Notes under the pieces: generated by a model
Told to the model about the DNA's origin: nothing
Database searches by the model: none
What the model saw: only the letters and a program-made list of their open reading frames with translations
Shown: positions 45,505 to 53,805 of the stretch, in pieces
Layout: every line of letters begins with the position of its first letter
How positions within the stretch are numbered: position 1 is the stretch's first letter
Assembly (NCBI GenBank): GCA_038239005.1
Contig: JBBSFE010000006.1
Span: 48,916-112,915 of the forward strand
DNA: 64,000 nucleotides
DNA from: DASXHD01 sp038239005
Lineage (GTDB): Bacteria; Myxococcota_A; Polyangia; Polyangiales; Polyangiaceae
Reading direction: 5' to 3'
Position numbers and translations under genes: made by a program

Positions 45505-46028
45505 GGCGTCTCCGTCGTTGCGCGCTGACACGCGGCGGAGTCGGTGGCGCCTGCGAGCCAGCTCGTCATGCACGTGTCTTGGTCGTCACCCGGCGTCACG
45601 AGCGCGCCGCCTTTGTGTGCGTCCCACCCGCGGGCTTTGCGAATGAACGTCAAGAGCTCGGGGTGCGCGCCGCCACCAGCAACGACCGCGCTCATCACCG
45701 CCGGCTCGAGCCCGACGAGCGAGCGATACGACGCTTCGTATTCGTTGGTCTGCGTGTTGACGCCCCCACTCGCGCGGCACCCGGGAGCGAGGCCGGTTTC
45801 GTCGGGATCGAGACGTAGCCCGAAGCACCCCCACATCGTGAGGTTGCGCGTCGATTGGCCGTGGCAATCGAGCGAGCCACAACGATGGTCGAGATAGTCA
45901 CCGACACCGAAAGTCTCGAACTCGACGAGGTTTGGCGCGTCGATGCCCGTACGCTCGTTGGCCGGCGCGAGCTGACACGCAATCGCAGTGATCGCGACGG
46001 CGAGCGCGCCACCGATGAAGCGCTTCAT
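45501..46028 (-). CDS. Lipoprotein with CX4CH heme-like motif
   Basis: The 175-residue lipoprotein has lipobox TAIAC after MKRFIGGALAVAI. The mature part contains HRCGSLDCHGQSTRNL (C-x4-CH) and later cysteines QDTCMTSWLAGATDSAACQ. The CGSLDCHG phrase recurs in exported putative cytochromes of Myxococcota. CX4CH motifs can bind heme in some cytochromes, but this is not certain. Both ends overlap neighbours by 4 nt (ATGA upstream, GTGA downstream), so the product must be made with them. Confidence 0.78.
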   Translation of the reverse strand: MKRFIGGALAVAITAIACQLAPANERTGIDAPNLVEFETFGVGDYLDHRCGSLDCHGQSTRNLTMWGCFGLRLDPDETGLAPGCRASGGVNTQTNEYEASYRSLVGLEPAVMSAVVAGGGAHPELLTFIRKARGWDAHKGGALVTPGDDQDTCMTSWLAGATDSAACQRATTETP

Positions 46029-46522
46029 GGCGTCACCGTCGTGATGTACACGGGCCCCGGCGATACGGTCGATCCTGCGGAGCCGAAGTGGCACGATGCA
46101 CACGACCCGTCGCGCCCGATGTGCGTGACCATTTGCGCGACGTTGCTCGGATCGGTGCCTACGACCGTGATGCCGACGACGTTGTTTCCGTCGCTGTTCG
46201 TGTATGCGCCGATCGGAAACGTCGGCGTCCAGTCCGATTTGCGAATGTAGAAATTCCCCGCGCTATTCGTGGTGGCCATCGTTTGGCTGCCCACCGCATC
46301 CACGAGCGTGACGCTCGCGCCCGAGAACGGCGTCACGAGATCGTCGGTGTAGATGGTGCCGCCAATCGAAAAATTGTCGTGGCACGTGAGGCACGGTTGG
46401 CCCGGTCGGTGGAGCTCGCCTTGCGGCACGTTCGGATCCTCAGCACCGAGCGATGAAACGATGGCGTCATGCACCGGATCGGCGCAAGCGATCAAAGCGA
46501 GCCACACGATGACGCGCTTCAT
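46025..46522 (-). CDS. Lipoprotein with two CxxCH heme-binding motifs
   Basis: The 165-residue lipoprotein has signal MKRVIVWLALIAC. Two canonical c-type heme sites, CLTCH (44-48) and CASCH (141-145), flank a beta-sandwich-like region (SIGGTIYTDDLVTPFSGAS, ATTNSAGNFYIRKSDWTPTF). The same build is seen in the gene at 420-1055. If hemes are attached it would be a diheme surface cytochrome with a CarboxypepD_reg-like centre. Its start overlaps the DUF3570 stop (ATGA). Confidence 0.85.
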   Translation of the reverse strand: MKRVIVWLALIACADPVHDAIVSSLGAEDPNVPQGELHRPGQPCLTCHDNFSIGGTIYTDDLVTPFSGASVTLVDAVGSQTMATTNSAGNFYIRKSDWTPTFPIGAYTNSDGNNVVGITVVGTDPSNVAQMVTHIGRDGSCASCHFGSAGSTVSPGPVYITTVTP

Positions 46523-47805
46523 AGCTCCACCTCGAACGAGATCGAGCCAATCGCTCCGCTCCGCGACGTCAAATAGAGGTCGTCGAGGAACGATGTGTAG
46601 ATGCCGTCGAGCTGGATGGTGAGCCGTGACTTTTGTGGCTCGGCTGCGCTGCCGAGATAGAAATACATTCCGCCGCCGGCCGTGGTCGTCCACAGCGGCC
46701 CCATCTCGCGGTCGCCCGTGCGAAACGTCGGCAGATCCCAGCCTGGTGCGTCGCCCGAGACGTACGCGCGTTTCCAGAAGCTGACCGCGCTCTGAGCGTG
46801 GAAACGTGCGTGCGGCCACAGCGCTACGCGTTTGCCTGCGTCGAAGATCCAACGTGCATCGGTTGTGGATGCGAAGAGCGCCCAATTGTCGCCGTAGATT
46901 CGTTCCTCGAGCTTCAGTGTGGAGCCGTCGAAGCGGTGCGCGAGTCGGCCGGTGATCGACACGCGACGTTTGCTGAGCGGTAGCTGCTCGAGTGGCCGCT
47001 CTGGCAACCGATTCGCAGTGACCCATGCGAGTGACGCGCCGAGTGGCGCCGCGTGTGCGACGTCGGTCTGGAACATGGGAATGTAGCGATACGGCTTCGA
47101 CTGATCGCCGCTATCGAGCCCGACATCGAGCACGAGAGCGCCAACCGTCGCGGTGCCGAGGAGCTGCGTGAGCCCGAAGTTGAAGGACGTTCGGTTGACG
47201 ACGCGCTGAAAAACTCCGAACGACGTGCACGACGCCGGCGTGCCCGCTGGAGAGTTTTCCGCGCCGCATCGCCCGACGTCGTCGTGACCAAACCCGAAGC
47301 CGGCAGCGAGCGTTGTGTTCTTGTCGTTGAGGTCGAGCGTCATCTCCGAGCCGACGCCGAACGAAAAGTAATCGGGCTCGGTCGAGAGCGAGCCAGCGAT
47401 CGTGACGCCGAAGTTTTTCGGTTTGTATTTCGCTTCGAGCGAGCCGGCGTGACGTATCTCCGACCAACGCGGCGACGCGGTCGAAACGACGTCCGCGGAC
47501 GCGGCCGACACGACGTCGACGATGTAGCGCCCTTTGAGCGACGCGCCTTCGAGCACGTTCTCGATGACGCCCGAGATCGATGGTGTGAAGACGGTCACGT
47601 GATCGTCGTCGGCGTACGTCGCTACGGTGAACGCAGCGCGTTTGGTGCTCGTGTCGTCGAGCTTCGTCGAGCTTGCGGTGCGTTCCGACGCGACGTGCTC
47701 GCCGTGATCCTTACGGGACACGGACTGCTCGGCGGGGTTGGCTTCCTCTTGCGCGTGCGCGACGGACGCGAACGCGAGCGCGATCAGACCAGCGAAGACA
47801 CGCAC
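46519..47805 (-). CDS. DUF3570 outer-membrane beta-barrel protein
   Basis: The 428-residue protein has a signal peptide ending VAHAQE. The mature sequence has the DUF3570 layout: FTVATYADDDHVTVFTPSIS, then VVSAASADVVSTASPRWSEI and RHAGSLEAKYKPKNFGVTIA, followed by alternating strands up to the end ISFEVEL, a barrel C-terminus. DUF3570 genes characteristically neighbour DUF4266 micro-lipoproteins, exactly as here (2 bases away), and in many genomes FMN-transferase (ApbE) genes. No ApbE gene lies in this window. Role unknown; outer-membrane channel or conduit inferred. Confidence 0.88.
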   Translation of the reverse strand: MRVFAGLIALAFASVAHAQEEANPAEQSVSRKDHGEHVASERTASSTKLDDTSTKRAAFTVATYADDDHVTVFTPSISGVIENVLEGASLKGRYIVDVVSAASADVVSTASPRWSEIRHAGSLEAKYKPKNFGVTIAGSLSTEPDYFSFGVGSEMTLDLNDKNTTLAAGFGFGHDDVGRCGAENSPAGTPASCTSFGVFQRVVNRTSFNFGLTQLLGTATVGALVLDVGLDSGDQSKPYRYIPMFQTDVAHAAPLGASLAWVTANRLPERPLEQLPLSKRRVSITGRLAHRFDGSTLKLEERIYGDNWALFASTTDARWIFDAGKRVALWPHARFHAQSAVSFWKRAYVSGDAPGWDLPTFRTGDREMGPLWTTTAGGGMYFYLGSAAEPQKSRLTIQLDGIYTSFLDDLYLTSRSGAIGSISFEVEL

Positions 47806-47806
47806 A

Positions 47807-48004
47807 TCAGTTGCAACCGCAGCCGCTCTCCGCGACCGAGCCGCCTCCGGTCGCGCCTTCGTGCACCGCGTAGACGTGCTCGGCAGCCGGACCGGAGACT
47901 TCGTCGTTCATCGTCGGGTGCGCGAGCTTGCCGCGCTCGTAGGGAGCGACGTGCGTGCATGCAGCCGCGAGAGCGAAGAGCGTGATGGCGAAAACGAGCT
48001 TCAT
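47807..48004 (-). CDS. DUF4266 micro-lipoprotein
   Basis: This 65-residue protein has signal MKLVFAITLFALAAAC, then the highly characteristic THVAPYERGKLAHPTMNDEV and AEHVYAVHEGATGGGSVAES, ending GCGCN. The near-invariant YERG, HPTM, Y-x-VHEGA and terminal CGC mark DUF4266. The free C-terminal cysteines suggest a metal, thiol or cofactor site. It almost always pairs with DUF3570, which starts 2 bases downstream here. Confidence 0.9.
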   Translation of the reverse strand: MKLVFAITLFALAAACTHVAPYERGKLAHPTMNDEVSGPAAEHVYAVHEGATGGGSVAESGCGCN

Positions 48005-48011
48005 GAAGACC

Positions 48012-48551
48012 TCAATTGTTGGGCGCGCCCGAGGCGGCCCACGCGTTCATGTCGGAGACGGCTTTGGCATCGCTCGGCCCGCTCGGTGGCATGTTGCCGC
48101 CGTACCAAGACAGGCACGACTGGCTCGAGCTAACGAGCGCCGACTTCGTTCCGCTGATGTAACCCTTGCCGCTGAGCCAGGAGTAAAGCTTGGCCGCGGT
48201 CGAGCCTTGGCTGTGGCAGCTCGAGCAGCGACCTTCTCTGCTGCCTGCCATGTAGTTGTTGAAGATGGACGTCCACGTGACGCTCGTCGAGCCACCCGAA
48301 TCGACGGTGACGCTCGCGTCTTTCGTCGTCGTCGTACCGGAATCTTTTTGCGACGTGCCCGAATCCTTCGTGCTGGTCGTGGTCCCCGCGTCGTCCCCTG
48401 TGGTGCTGTCCGGGTTCGTCGTGTCGTCTTGTCCACCGTTCGGATCCGTAGGGTCCGTCGTTCCGCCGTTGGGTCCGCCGAGCGGCTGCTCGTCGACAGC
48501 GCCGCACGCGGCCAATGAAAGGATGGAGAACAAAACGAAGAAGTGTCGCAC
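48012..48551 (-). CDS. Monoheme-type cytochrome c-like lipoprotein
   Basis: The 179-residue lipoprotein from GTG 48551 is preceded by CAGGAG at good spacing, which decides the start. Signal peptide VRHFFVLFSILSLAAC is followed by a long Asp/Thr/Gly linker with repeated KDSGT units. The folded part has heme motif CSSCH and a distal YGGNMPPSGPSDAKAVSDMN, where the Met of NMPP is the likely sixth iron ligand, as in small cytochromes c. It is the first gene of the coupled minus-strand cluster; 7 bases separate it from the DUF4266 gene. Confidence 0.85.
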   Translation of the reverse strand: MRHFFVLFSILSLAACGAVDEQPLGGPNGGTTDPTDPNGGQDDTTNPDSTTGDDAGTTTSTKDSGTSQKDSGTTTTKDASVTVDSGGSTSVTWTSIFNNYMAGSREGRCSSCHSQGSTAAKLYSWLSGKGYISGTKSALVSSSQSCLSWYGGNMPPSGPSDAKAVSDMNAWAASGAPNN

Positions 48552-48710
48552 GGCGATCTCCTGAAGGATGCGCATGCGTACCACCGCGCGCGCGACGGAC
48601 AATCAGGAAAAGCGTCTAAAACTCAGCAGATCCGGAGGCGTCGTAGTTTTCCAACGAAGTCGCTGGGGCGTTCCGCCGGGCATGTTCGCGCATCGCGGAT
48701 GCGATCACGC

Positions 48711-49226
48711 TCAGTTACAGCCAGGCGATTTGCGTACGAGCGTCGCGCGGCAGCTTTGGGATGTGCCGGTGCCGCCGCAATCGATCACGAGCGTCGATGT
48801 CCCTTGGTCCCAGGTTGCCTCGCAGCCGCTTCGATTCGACGTGCCTTCCGTGATGTTTGCACCCGTGAAGGAGCCGTCGCTTGCGATGGGCACGGCGCCG
48901 CTGCTGATCACGTTGTTGCCGCCGCCAAGCGTGCTGAGCGTGATCGCGCACGCGTCTTCTTGAATGCAGATGTTGCCGGTGCTCGCGGTAGGTCCGCACC
49001 CTTCGCCGGTGAACGTGAGCGCGTAACGGCCGCGCTCGTCGGGGCATGCGCCGGAGTCCGACGTCGCGCCGTCTGAGCCGCTCGCGTCGTTGCCACTCGT
49101 GGCGTCGTTTCCGGTAGATGAAACGCTGCCGCCGTCGCCGCCGGTGCCGCCATCACCGAGATCCGTGCCCACGCCGCCGCACGCTGCGATTGCCACGCAC
49201 ATCACTGAAGTAAGAATTAGTTTCAT
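48711..49226 (-). CDS. Lipoprotein of unknown function
   Basis: The 171-residue lipoprotein has signal MKLILTSVMCVAIAAC and a Gly/Asp/Ser linker. The mature domain reads GRYALTFTGEGCGPTASTGN, ICIQEDACAITLSTLGGGNN and ending SCRATLVRKSPGCN. It is beta-rich with three probable disulfides. It lies 160 bases upstream of the cytochrome cluster on the same strand; that gap probably holds the cluster's promoter. No family is recognised. Confidence 0.75.
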   Translation of the reverse strand: MKLILTSVMCVAIAACGGVGTDLGDGGTGGDGGSVSSTGNDATSGNDASGSDGATSDSGACPDERGRYALTFTGEGCGPTASTGNICIQEDACAITLSTLGGGNNVISSGAVPIASDGSFTGANITEGTSNRSGCEATWDQGTSTLVIDCGGTGTSQSCRATLVRKSPGCN

Positions 49227-49248
49227 CCAATCAGGATAGCCTAACTTC

Positions 49249-50769
49249 GTGCCCGTCGCTCAGGCGCAAATCAAAGACGTCGTGATCGTCGGGCCGCTCG
49301 GCGGGCTTCTCTTGTCGTGCGTACGCGCACATGCGCCCATGATGGTCGTGCGCGCTCTCCGCTGGTATCGCGATCTCGCGCGGCTCGGCGTGCAGTTGCC
49401 GCTCTTCGTCGTGCACGATGTAGGTCTTCTCTATGCCGCACCGCGTGAGCAGCTGACGGTGGGCGTACGCACCGGCGCAGATGCCGTGCTCGAGAAGCAG
49501 CCACGCGTGCTCGAGCTTCACAAGATCTACCGAACGATCATCGACGAAATCTCTCAAAGTGAAGCCAGCGCACGCGCACGCACCATGCGCCTCTCGGATG
49601 ACCTCATCGTCGTCGTGCTGGCGCGCGTGCTTGGCGCGGTGGCGCAGCGCGTCGGACGATCGCCGTATCCGGCGGCATTGCCACTCGATCCAGAGATGGT
49701 CCGCGACATCGACGGGCAGCTCGCGATTCTCTTTGCAGGCGCGCCGCGCACGTTCGAGGTCGCCGCGCTCGATGCGCTTGCGCGGTCACGGCTGCACGTG
49801 CTCACGCTCGCCGACGCGCTCGACCTCGACACACTGAGATTGCTCGGCATGCTCGGCCCCGAGTCGTCGGCTGCAGGCGCGCTCGCACACGTGGATTTGC
49901 TCTCGGCGATCTCGAGCCCGGCAGCGAACGACATCGTCAACTTCTCGCTCGAGCTCTTGCCGAGCGTGCTCGAGACACGCCGCAGCTTCGCGACCGGAAC
50001 ACACGCGGTGCATGGCTACTCGGGCATCGGCAACAAGGGCTCACTCGATTCACTCGTGCTCACCGAGCTCGCGTGGGACACCGAAGAGTTCGCGCGCCGC
50101 ATGCTCGAAAGTGAAGTTCTCTATTACACGCGCGAGCAAGCGCCCGACGAAGCGCGGCGCCTCCACTATTTGCTCATCGACGCATCAGCGAGCATGCGCG
50201 GCGAGCGGCAAGTCTTCGCGCGCGGTCTTGCGATCGCGCTCGGCAAGAAGCTCCAGCTCTCGGGCGAAGAAGTGTGGATGCGCTTCTTCGATTCGCGACT
50301 CTACGACGTGCAGCGCGCGCGCCCGGGGCAGTTGCCCGCAGCATATTTGCTCGGCTTTAAAGGCGAGCGCGGAAGAAATCCCGCGCGCGTGTTCACGCAG
50401 CTCGCCACTGAGATCGCGCTGCTCAGGCAACGCGAGTCGCGCGATCCCGTCGTGCATCTCATCACGCATGCGGCGCTCCACGTTCCGCGTCCGCTCGTCG
50501 CCGATGTTGCGCGTCAGGCTCACCTCTTCGGCGTGTTCATCTTGCCGAGTGGTGGTGTGCTCGACCTCGAATATCTCGATCTGTTGGAGGGCCACGCCGT
50601 CGTGGACCACGCCACACTCCAACAAAAACGCGCACGCGCCGAAGCCGCGACCAAGATCGTCGACCAAGCCAGCAAAGTAAGTAAGCGCATCAGCCTTCCC
50701 CCACCAAGCATCGCTCCGCGGCGCGACGACCTCCCCGAAAGCCTCCGTGGCCCCAAGAGCACGCGCTGA
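49249..50769 (+). CDS. VWA (MIDAS)-domain protein
   Basis: This 506-residue cytoplasmic protein has a MIDAS motif LLIDASASMRGERQVFARGL (around residue 307) opening the von Willebrand A domain, with LSGEEVWMRFFDSRLYDV and DPVVHLITHAALHVPRPLV as later strands. The N-terminal 300 residues are helical without a known domain. VWA proteins of this kind often work with AAA+ ATPases or assembly factors; none is adjacent. The start is GTG 49249. It converges on the helical-repeat gene with only 3 bases between the stops. Confidence 0.82.
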   Translation: MPVAQAQIKDVVIVGPLGGLLLSCVRAHAPMMVVRALRWYRDLARLGVQLPLFVVHDVGLLYAAPREQLTVGVRTGADAVLEKQPRVLELHKIYRTIIDEISQSEASARARTMRLSDDLIVVVLARVLGAVAQRVGRSPYPAALPLDPEMVRDIDGQLAILFAGAPRTFEVAALDALARSRLHVLTLADALDLDTLRLLGMLGPESSAAGALAHVDLLSAISSPAANDIVNFSLELLPSVLETRRSFATGTHAVHGYSGIGNKGSLDSLVLTELAWDTEEFARRMLESEVLYYTREQAPDEARRLHYLLIDASASMRGERQVFARGLAIALGKKLQLSGEEVWMRFFDSRLYDVQRARPGQLPAAYLLGFKGERGRNPARVFTQLATEIALLRQRESRDPVVHLITHAALHVPRPLVADVARQAHLFGVFILPSGGVLDLEYLDLLEGHAVVDHATLQQKRARAEAATKIVDQASKVSKRISLPPPSIAPRRDDLPESLRGPKSTR

Positions 50770-50772
50770 CTT

Positions 50773-51621
50773 TCAGCGGCGTCGGCCTCCGCCGCGTTTG
50801 CGGGTCGGGCCTGAGGCGGAGCGGGGATCGCGCGGGGCTGGGGTTGCGGCGGCGAGGGCTTTTTCGGCGACGAGGAGCTCGGCGGGAAGGCGAGCGCGGA
50901 TTTTTTTGTCGGCGAGGGCGCGGACGACCATCGAGCGTAAATGCGGGTTGCGGGTTCGGGCGAAGCCGGCGACGACGGTGAGCACGGGCTCGCCGAAGCG
51001 AAGTGCGAGTGGGGCGATTGATTTTTCGATCGCGTCGACCAGCGCTTTGTACCCCGGGTAACGCTCGGCGGCGCGTGATGCGGCGTCGGCGAGGTCGAAC
51101 GCGCGTTTGAGCGCTTCGGCGACGGGTGCGCCGTCGCTGAGCTTTCCGAGCCAGTCTTGATTCGTGAGCGCGATGAGCACCGATGCCGCGTGAAAATATC
51201 CTTCGAGGAACGGCTCGAGATCCTCGAGGAGCTTCGGACCTTCGCGCGTTCCGATCGCGACGAGCGCCATGGGCACGACGTCGCGTACGCGAAACCGCAA
51301 ATCGTCGCATGCGTCGTGAATCACTTGGAGCATGGCGTCGCGCGATGCGCGCTGCCGCGTCGCACACGCGCTAGCGGCGAGCACGCCGGTGAGCGGAAGG
51401 ATCTCGAGCGCGGTTCCGCCTGGCGCTTCGTCGGCCGAGAGCGATGCGAGCGACGTCGCGAGCGCGGGCCCGCGTGGATCACTCGCGCAGACAGCAGCGA
51501 CCGCTTGCGCAAGTGGAATGTTCGCGCGCGTTCCCGGTAAACCCGAGCCGCGTGCGAGCAGTGCGTAGAGCTCTCGCGCATCCCCCGCAAACGCGCGCGC
51601 GACAGCCTCGTCCAAAGTCAT
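50773..51621 (-). CDS. HEAT-repeat-like helical protein
   Basis: This 282-residue cytoplasmic protein is made of helical pairs (LPLTGVLAASACATRQRASR, LRFRVRDVVPMALVAIGTRE, LTVVAGFARTRNPHLRSMVV), consistent with HEAT-like repeats, with a basic tail TRKRGGGRRR. No enzymatic motif is present. It is tail-to-tail with the VWA gene and divergent from the kinase at 51685. A scaffold role is possible. Confidence 0.72.
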   Translation of the reverse strand: MTLDEAVARAFAGDARELYALLARGSGLPGTRANIPLAQAVAAVCASDPRGPALATSLASLSADEAPGGTALEILPLTGVLAASACATRQRASRDAMLQVIHDACDDLRFRVRDVVPMALVAIGTREGPKLLEDLEPFLEGYFHAASVLIALTNQDWLGKLSDGAPVAEALKRAFDLADAASRAAERYPGYKALVDAIEKSIAPLALRFGEPVLTVVAGFARTRNPHLRSMVVRALADKKIRARLPAELLVAEKALAAATPAPRDPRSASGPTRKRGGGRRR

Positions 51622-51684
51622 CGCCGCAATCTAGCGCGGCGATGAACTTGATGTCGTCTTCGATATCGGCGGTAAGCTCACCGC

Positions 51685-52989
51685 GTGTCCACGAGGGTCG
51701 GCGATTACGAGCTCCTGATGGAGCTCGCCTCGGGCGGGATGGGCGTCGTGTGGATCGCGCGCAAGCTCGGCGCGGGCGGGTTCGAGCGATTCGTCGTGCT
51801 GAAGCGCGTGCACGACAAGTACGCCTCCGATCGCGACTTCCGAAAAATGCTCCGCGATGAAGCGCGCATCATGTCGTTCGTACACGACGCGCACGTAGCG
51901 TCCGTGCTCGACGTCGTCGACGCCGGCGGGCGACTTTCGCTCGTGCTCGAGTACGTGGAATCGGTTTCGTTCTTCGCGCTCCTCGACGAAGCGCGCGTGC
52001 GCAACGTGCGCGTGCCGATTCCGATCGTTGCGCGCATCATGTGCGACGCGCTTGCAGGTCTTCACGCGGCGCACGAAGCGCGCGCGTCCAGTGGTGAGGA
52101 GCTCGGTATCATCCATCGCGATGTCAGCCCCGACAACGTAATCGTCGGGCTCGACGGCACGAGCCGCATCATCGACTTCGGTATCGCCAAAGCAACGATG
52201 CAGCCCATCACGCCGGAGACGACGACGGGCGTTTTCAAAGGCAAGCTCCGGTTCATGTCGCCCGAGCAAGTGCAGCGAAAGCCACTCGACCGGCGGACGG
52301 ACGTCTTCTCCGCCGGCATCGTGCTCTACGTGGCGCTCACCGGCAAAGGAACGATCTTTCGCAACGAGGATGAGAGCGATCTTTTGATGAGCCTCCTCCT
52401 CGGTGACGTTCTGCCGCCGCGCGAGCAAGTGCCCGAGCTACCCGAGGCGCTCGAGGCGGTCGTGATGCGCGCTCTCGCGCACGACCGCGCCGATCGGTTC
52501 GCGACCACCGCCGACCTCGCCGACGCCATCGAACGCGCAACGCCCGTCGCAACGACGCGCGAGGTTGCGCGATACGTGAGCGAGCACGGAGGCGCGACCA
52601 TCGCCGCGCGACGCGAGCGACTTGGTGTCATCGTCGCGCAACGTCGGCGGCAACGTGTCGGCCGGCGTGTGTGGATCGCCTTGGGCGCGTTCGCGTTCGT
52701 CGCGTTCGTCGCGTTCGCGGTCTCGCGCGGGATGCGCACGACCCGCGTCGAGACGACGAGCGCGCCCGCTCTTTCGGCGACTCCATCCGTTGCGGCGAGC
52801 ACGGTCGACGTCGAGGACTTACCGACCGTGACCATCGTCTCGCAGACCTCGGCGAGGCCCGCGGGCAAGCCGACGCCCGCGCACGTCCGTCCGCGCCCAA
52901 CCGCGGATTGCACGCCGCCTTTCGACGTTCTCGCCGATGGAACGCACCGATTCAAGCCGGAATGCGTGCGTCCGCCAAGGAGCCCGTAG
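51685..52989 (+). CDS. Transmembrane Ser/Thr protein kinase
   Basis: The 434-residue kinase has Gly loop LASGGMGVVW (14-23), Lys40 in VVLKRV, catalytic loop HRDVSPDN (144-151) and DFG (164-166). The loop has Val-Ser in place of the usual Leu-Lys, a form common in Myxococcota kinases. One transmembrane helix (VWIALGAFAFVAFVAFAVS, about 329-347). A short tail ends TPPFDVLADGTHRFKPECV, a two-cysteine motif often seen on such kinases. The start is GTG 51685. Confidence 0.9.
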   Translation: MSTRVGDYELLMELASGGMGVVWIARKLGAGGFERFVVLKRVHDKYASDRDFRKMLRDEARIMSFVHDAHVASVLDVVDAGGRLSLVLEYVESVSFFALLDEARVRNVRVPIPIVARIMCDALAGLHAAHEARASSGEELGIIHRDVSPDNVIVGLDGTSRIIDFGIAKATMQPITPETTTGVFKGKLRFMSPEQVQRKPLDRRTDVFSAGIVLYVALTGKGTIFRNEDESDLLMSLLLGDVLPPREQVPELPEALEAVVMRALAHDRADRFATTADLADAIERATPVATTREVARYVSEHGGATIAARRERLGVIVAQRRRQRVGRRVWIALGAFAFVAFVAFAVSRGMRTTRVETTSAPALSATPSVAASTVDVEDLPTVTIVSQTSARPAGKPTPAHVRPRPTADCTPPFDVLADGTHRFKPECVRPPRSP

Positions 52990-53019
52990 CGGGCGCGATT
53001 CGCAGTAGAATGCCGGGCG

Positions 53020-53805
53020 ATGGCGCAGTTGCGGATCATCGTTGCGCTCGGGGTCGCGTGGGGCCTCACGCTCTCCGCGAGCCTCGCGCACGCCGACGAT
53101 GCCGCATGCATCGACGCCAACGCTGAAGCGCAAAAGCTCGAGCGCGCTGGCAAGCTGCGTGATGCGCACGCGAAGCTCGTTGCGTGCGCGAGCGACGAGT
53201 GCCCGGCTGCGGTGCGCGCCGATTGCGCGAGCATCCTCGCGCGCGTCGAAGCGGCTCAGCCAACCTTCGCCATCGACGTGCGCGACGAATCCGGCGCAAC
53301 GACGACGCACGCGCGCATCACGATCGACGGCGAGCCCTCACCCGATGCATCCATAGGCCGCGCTGTCGCGGTCGATCCGGGCGCGCATACGGTCGTCGCG
53401 GAGCTCGGCGCGCTTCGCCGCGAGACGCGAGCCGTGGTCGTCGAGGCCGACAAGGGCAAGCTCGTCACGATCGACTTCACGCGCCCGCGCGATGCTGCGC
53501 GATTCAGCGTGCCGTGGCTCGCGTGGACGTTCGGCGCGCTTGCCGTAGCGGCGGGCGGCGCCGGCGTCGCCTTTGGCGTGCACGGAAGCGACGACAAGAG
53601 TCGACTCGACGCGAGCTGCCGCGCTACGCACACATGCACCGCTGCCGACTACCACGAGATGGCGACGAGCTTCGACGCCGCGAACGTCCTCTTCGGCGTC
53701 GCGGCAGGCGCGGTGCTCGCCGCAGTCATCACGACGCTCGTGTGGCCGCGCTCCAAACGCGCGAGCCTCACGCTCTCCGCGAGCCTGGTGCATGTCCGTT
53801 TTTGA
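53020..53805 (+). CDS. Exported TPR/PEGA-like protein
   Basis: The 261-residue protein has a signal peptide ending SLAHAD, then a Cys-containing helical segment (ACIDANAEAQKLERAGKLRD, CPAAVRADCASILARVEAAQ), a beta domain (ESGATTTHARITIDGEPSPD) and two hydrophobic helices (VPWLAWTFGALAVAAGGAGV and VLFGVAAGAVLAAVITTLVW). It has the same overall plan as the gene at 35899. It lies 31 bases downstream of a kinase gene and overlaps the lectin-like lipoprotein gene by 14 bp, so the three may be one unit. Confidence 0.8.
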   Translation: MAQLRIIVALGVAWGLTLSASLAHADDAACIDANAEAQKLERAGKLRDAHAKLVACASDECPAAVRADCASILARVEAAQPTFAIDVRDESGATTTHARITIDGEPSPDASIGRAVAVDPGAHTVVAELGALRRETRAVVVEADKGKLVTIDFTRPRDAARFSVPWLAWTFGALAVAAGGAGVAFGVHGSDDKSRLDASCRATHTCTAADYHEMATSFDAANVLFGVAAGAVLAAVITTLVWPRSKRASLTLSASLVHVRF

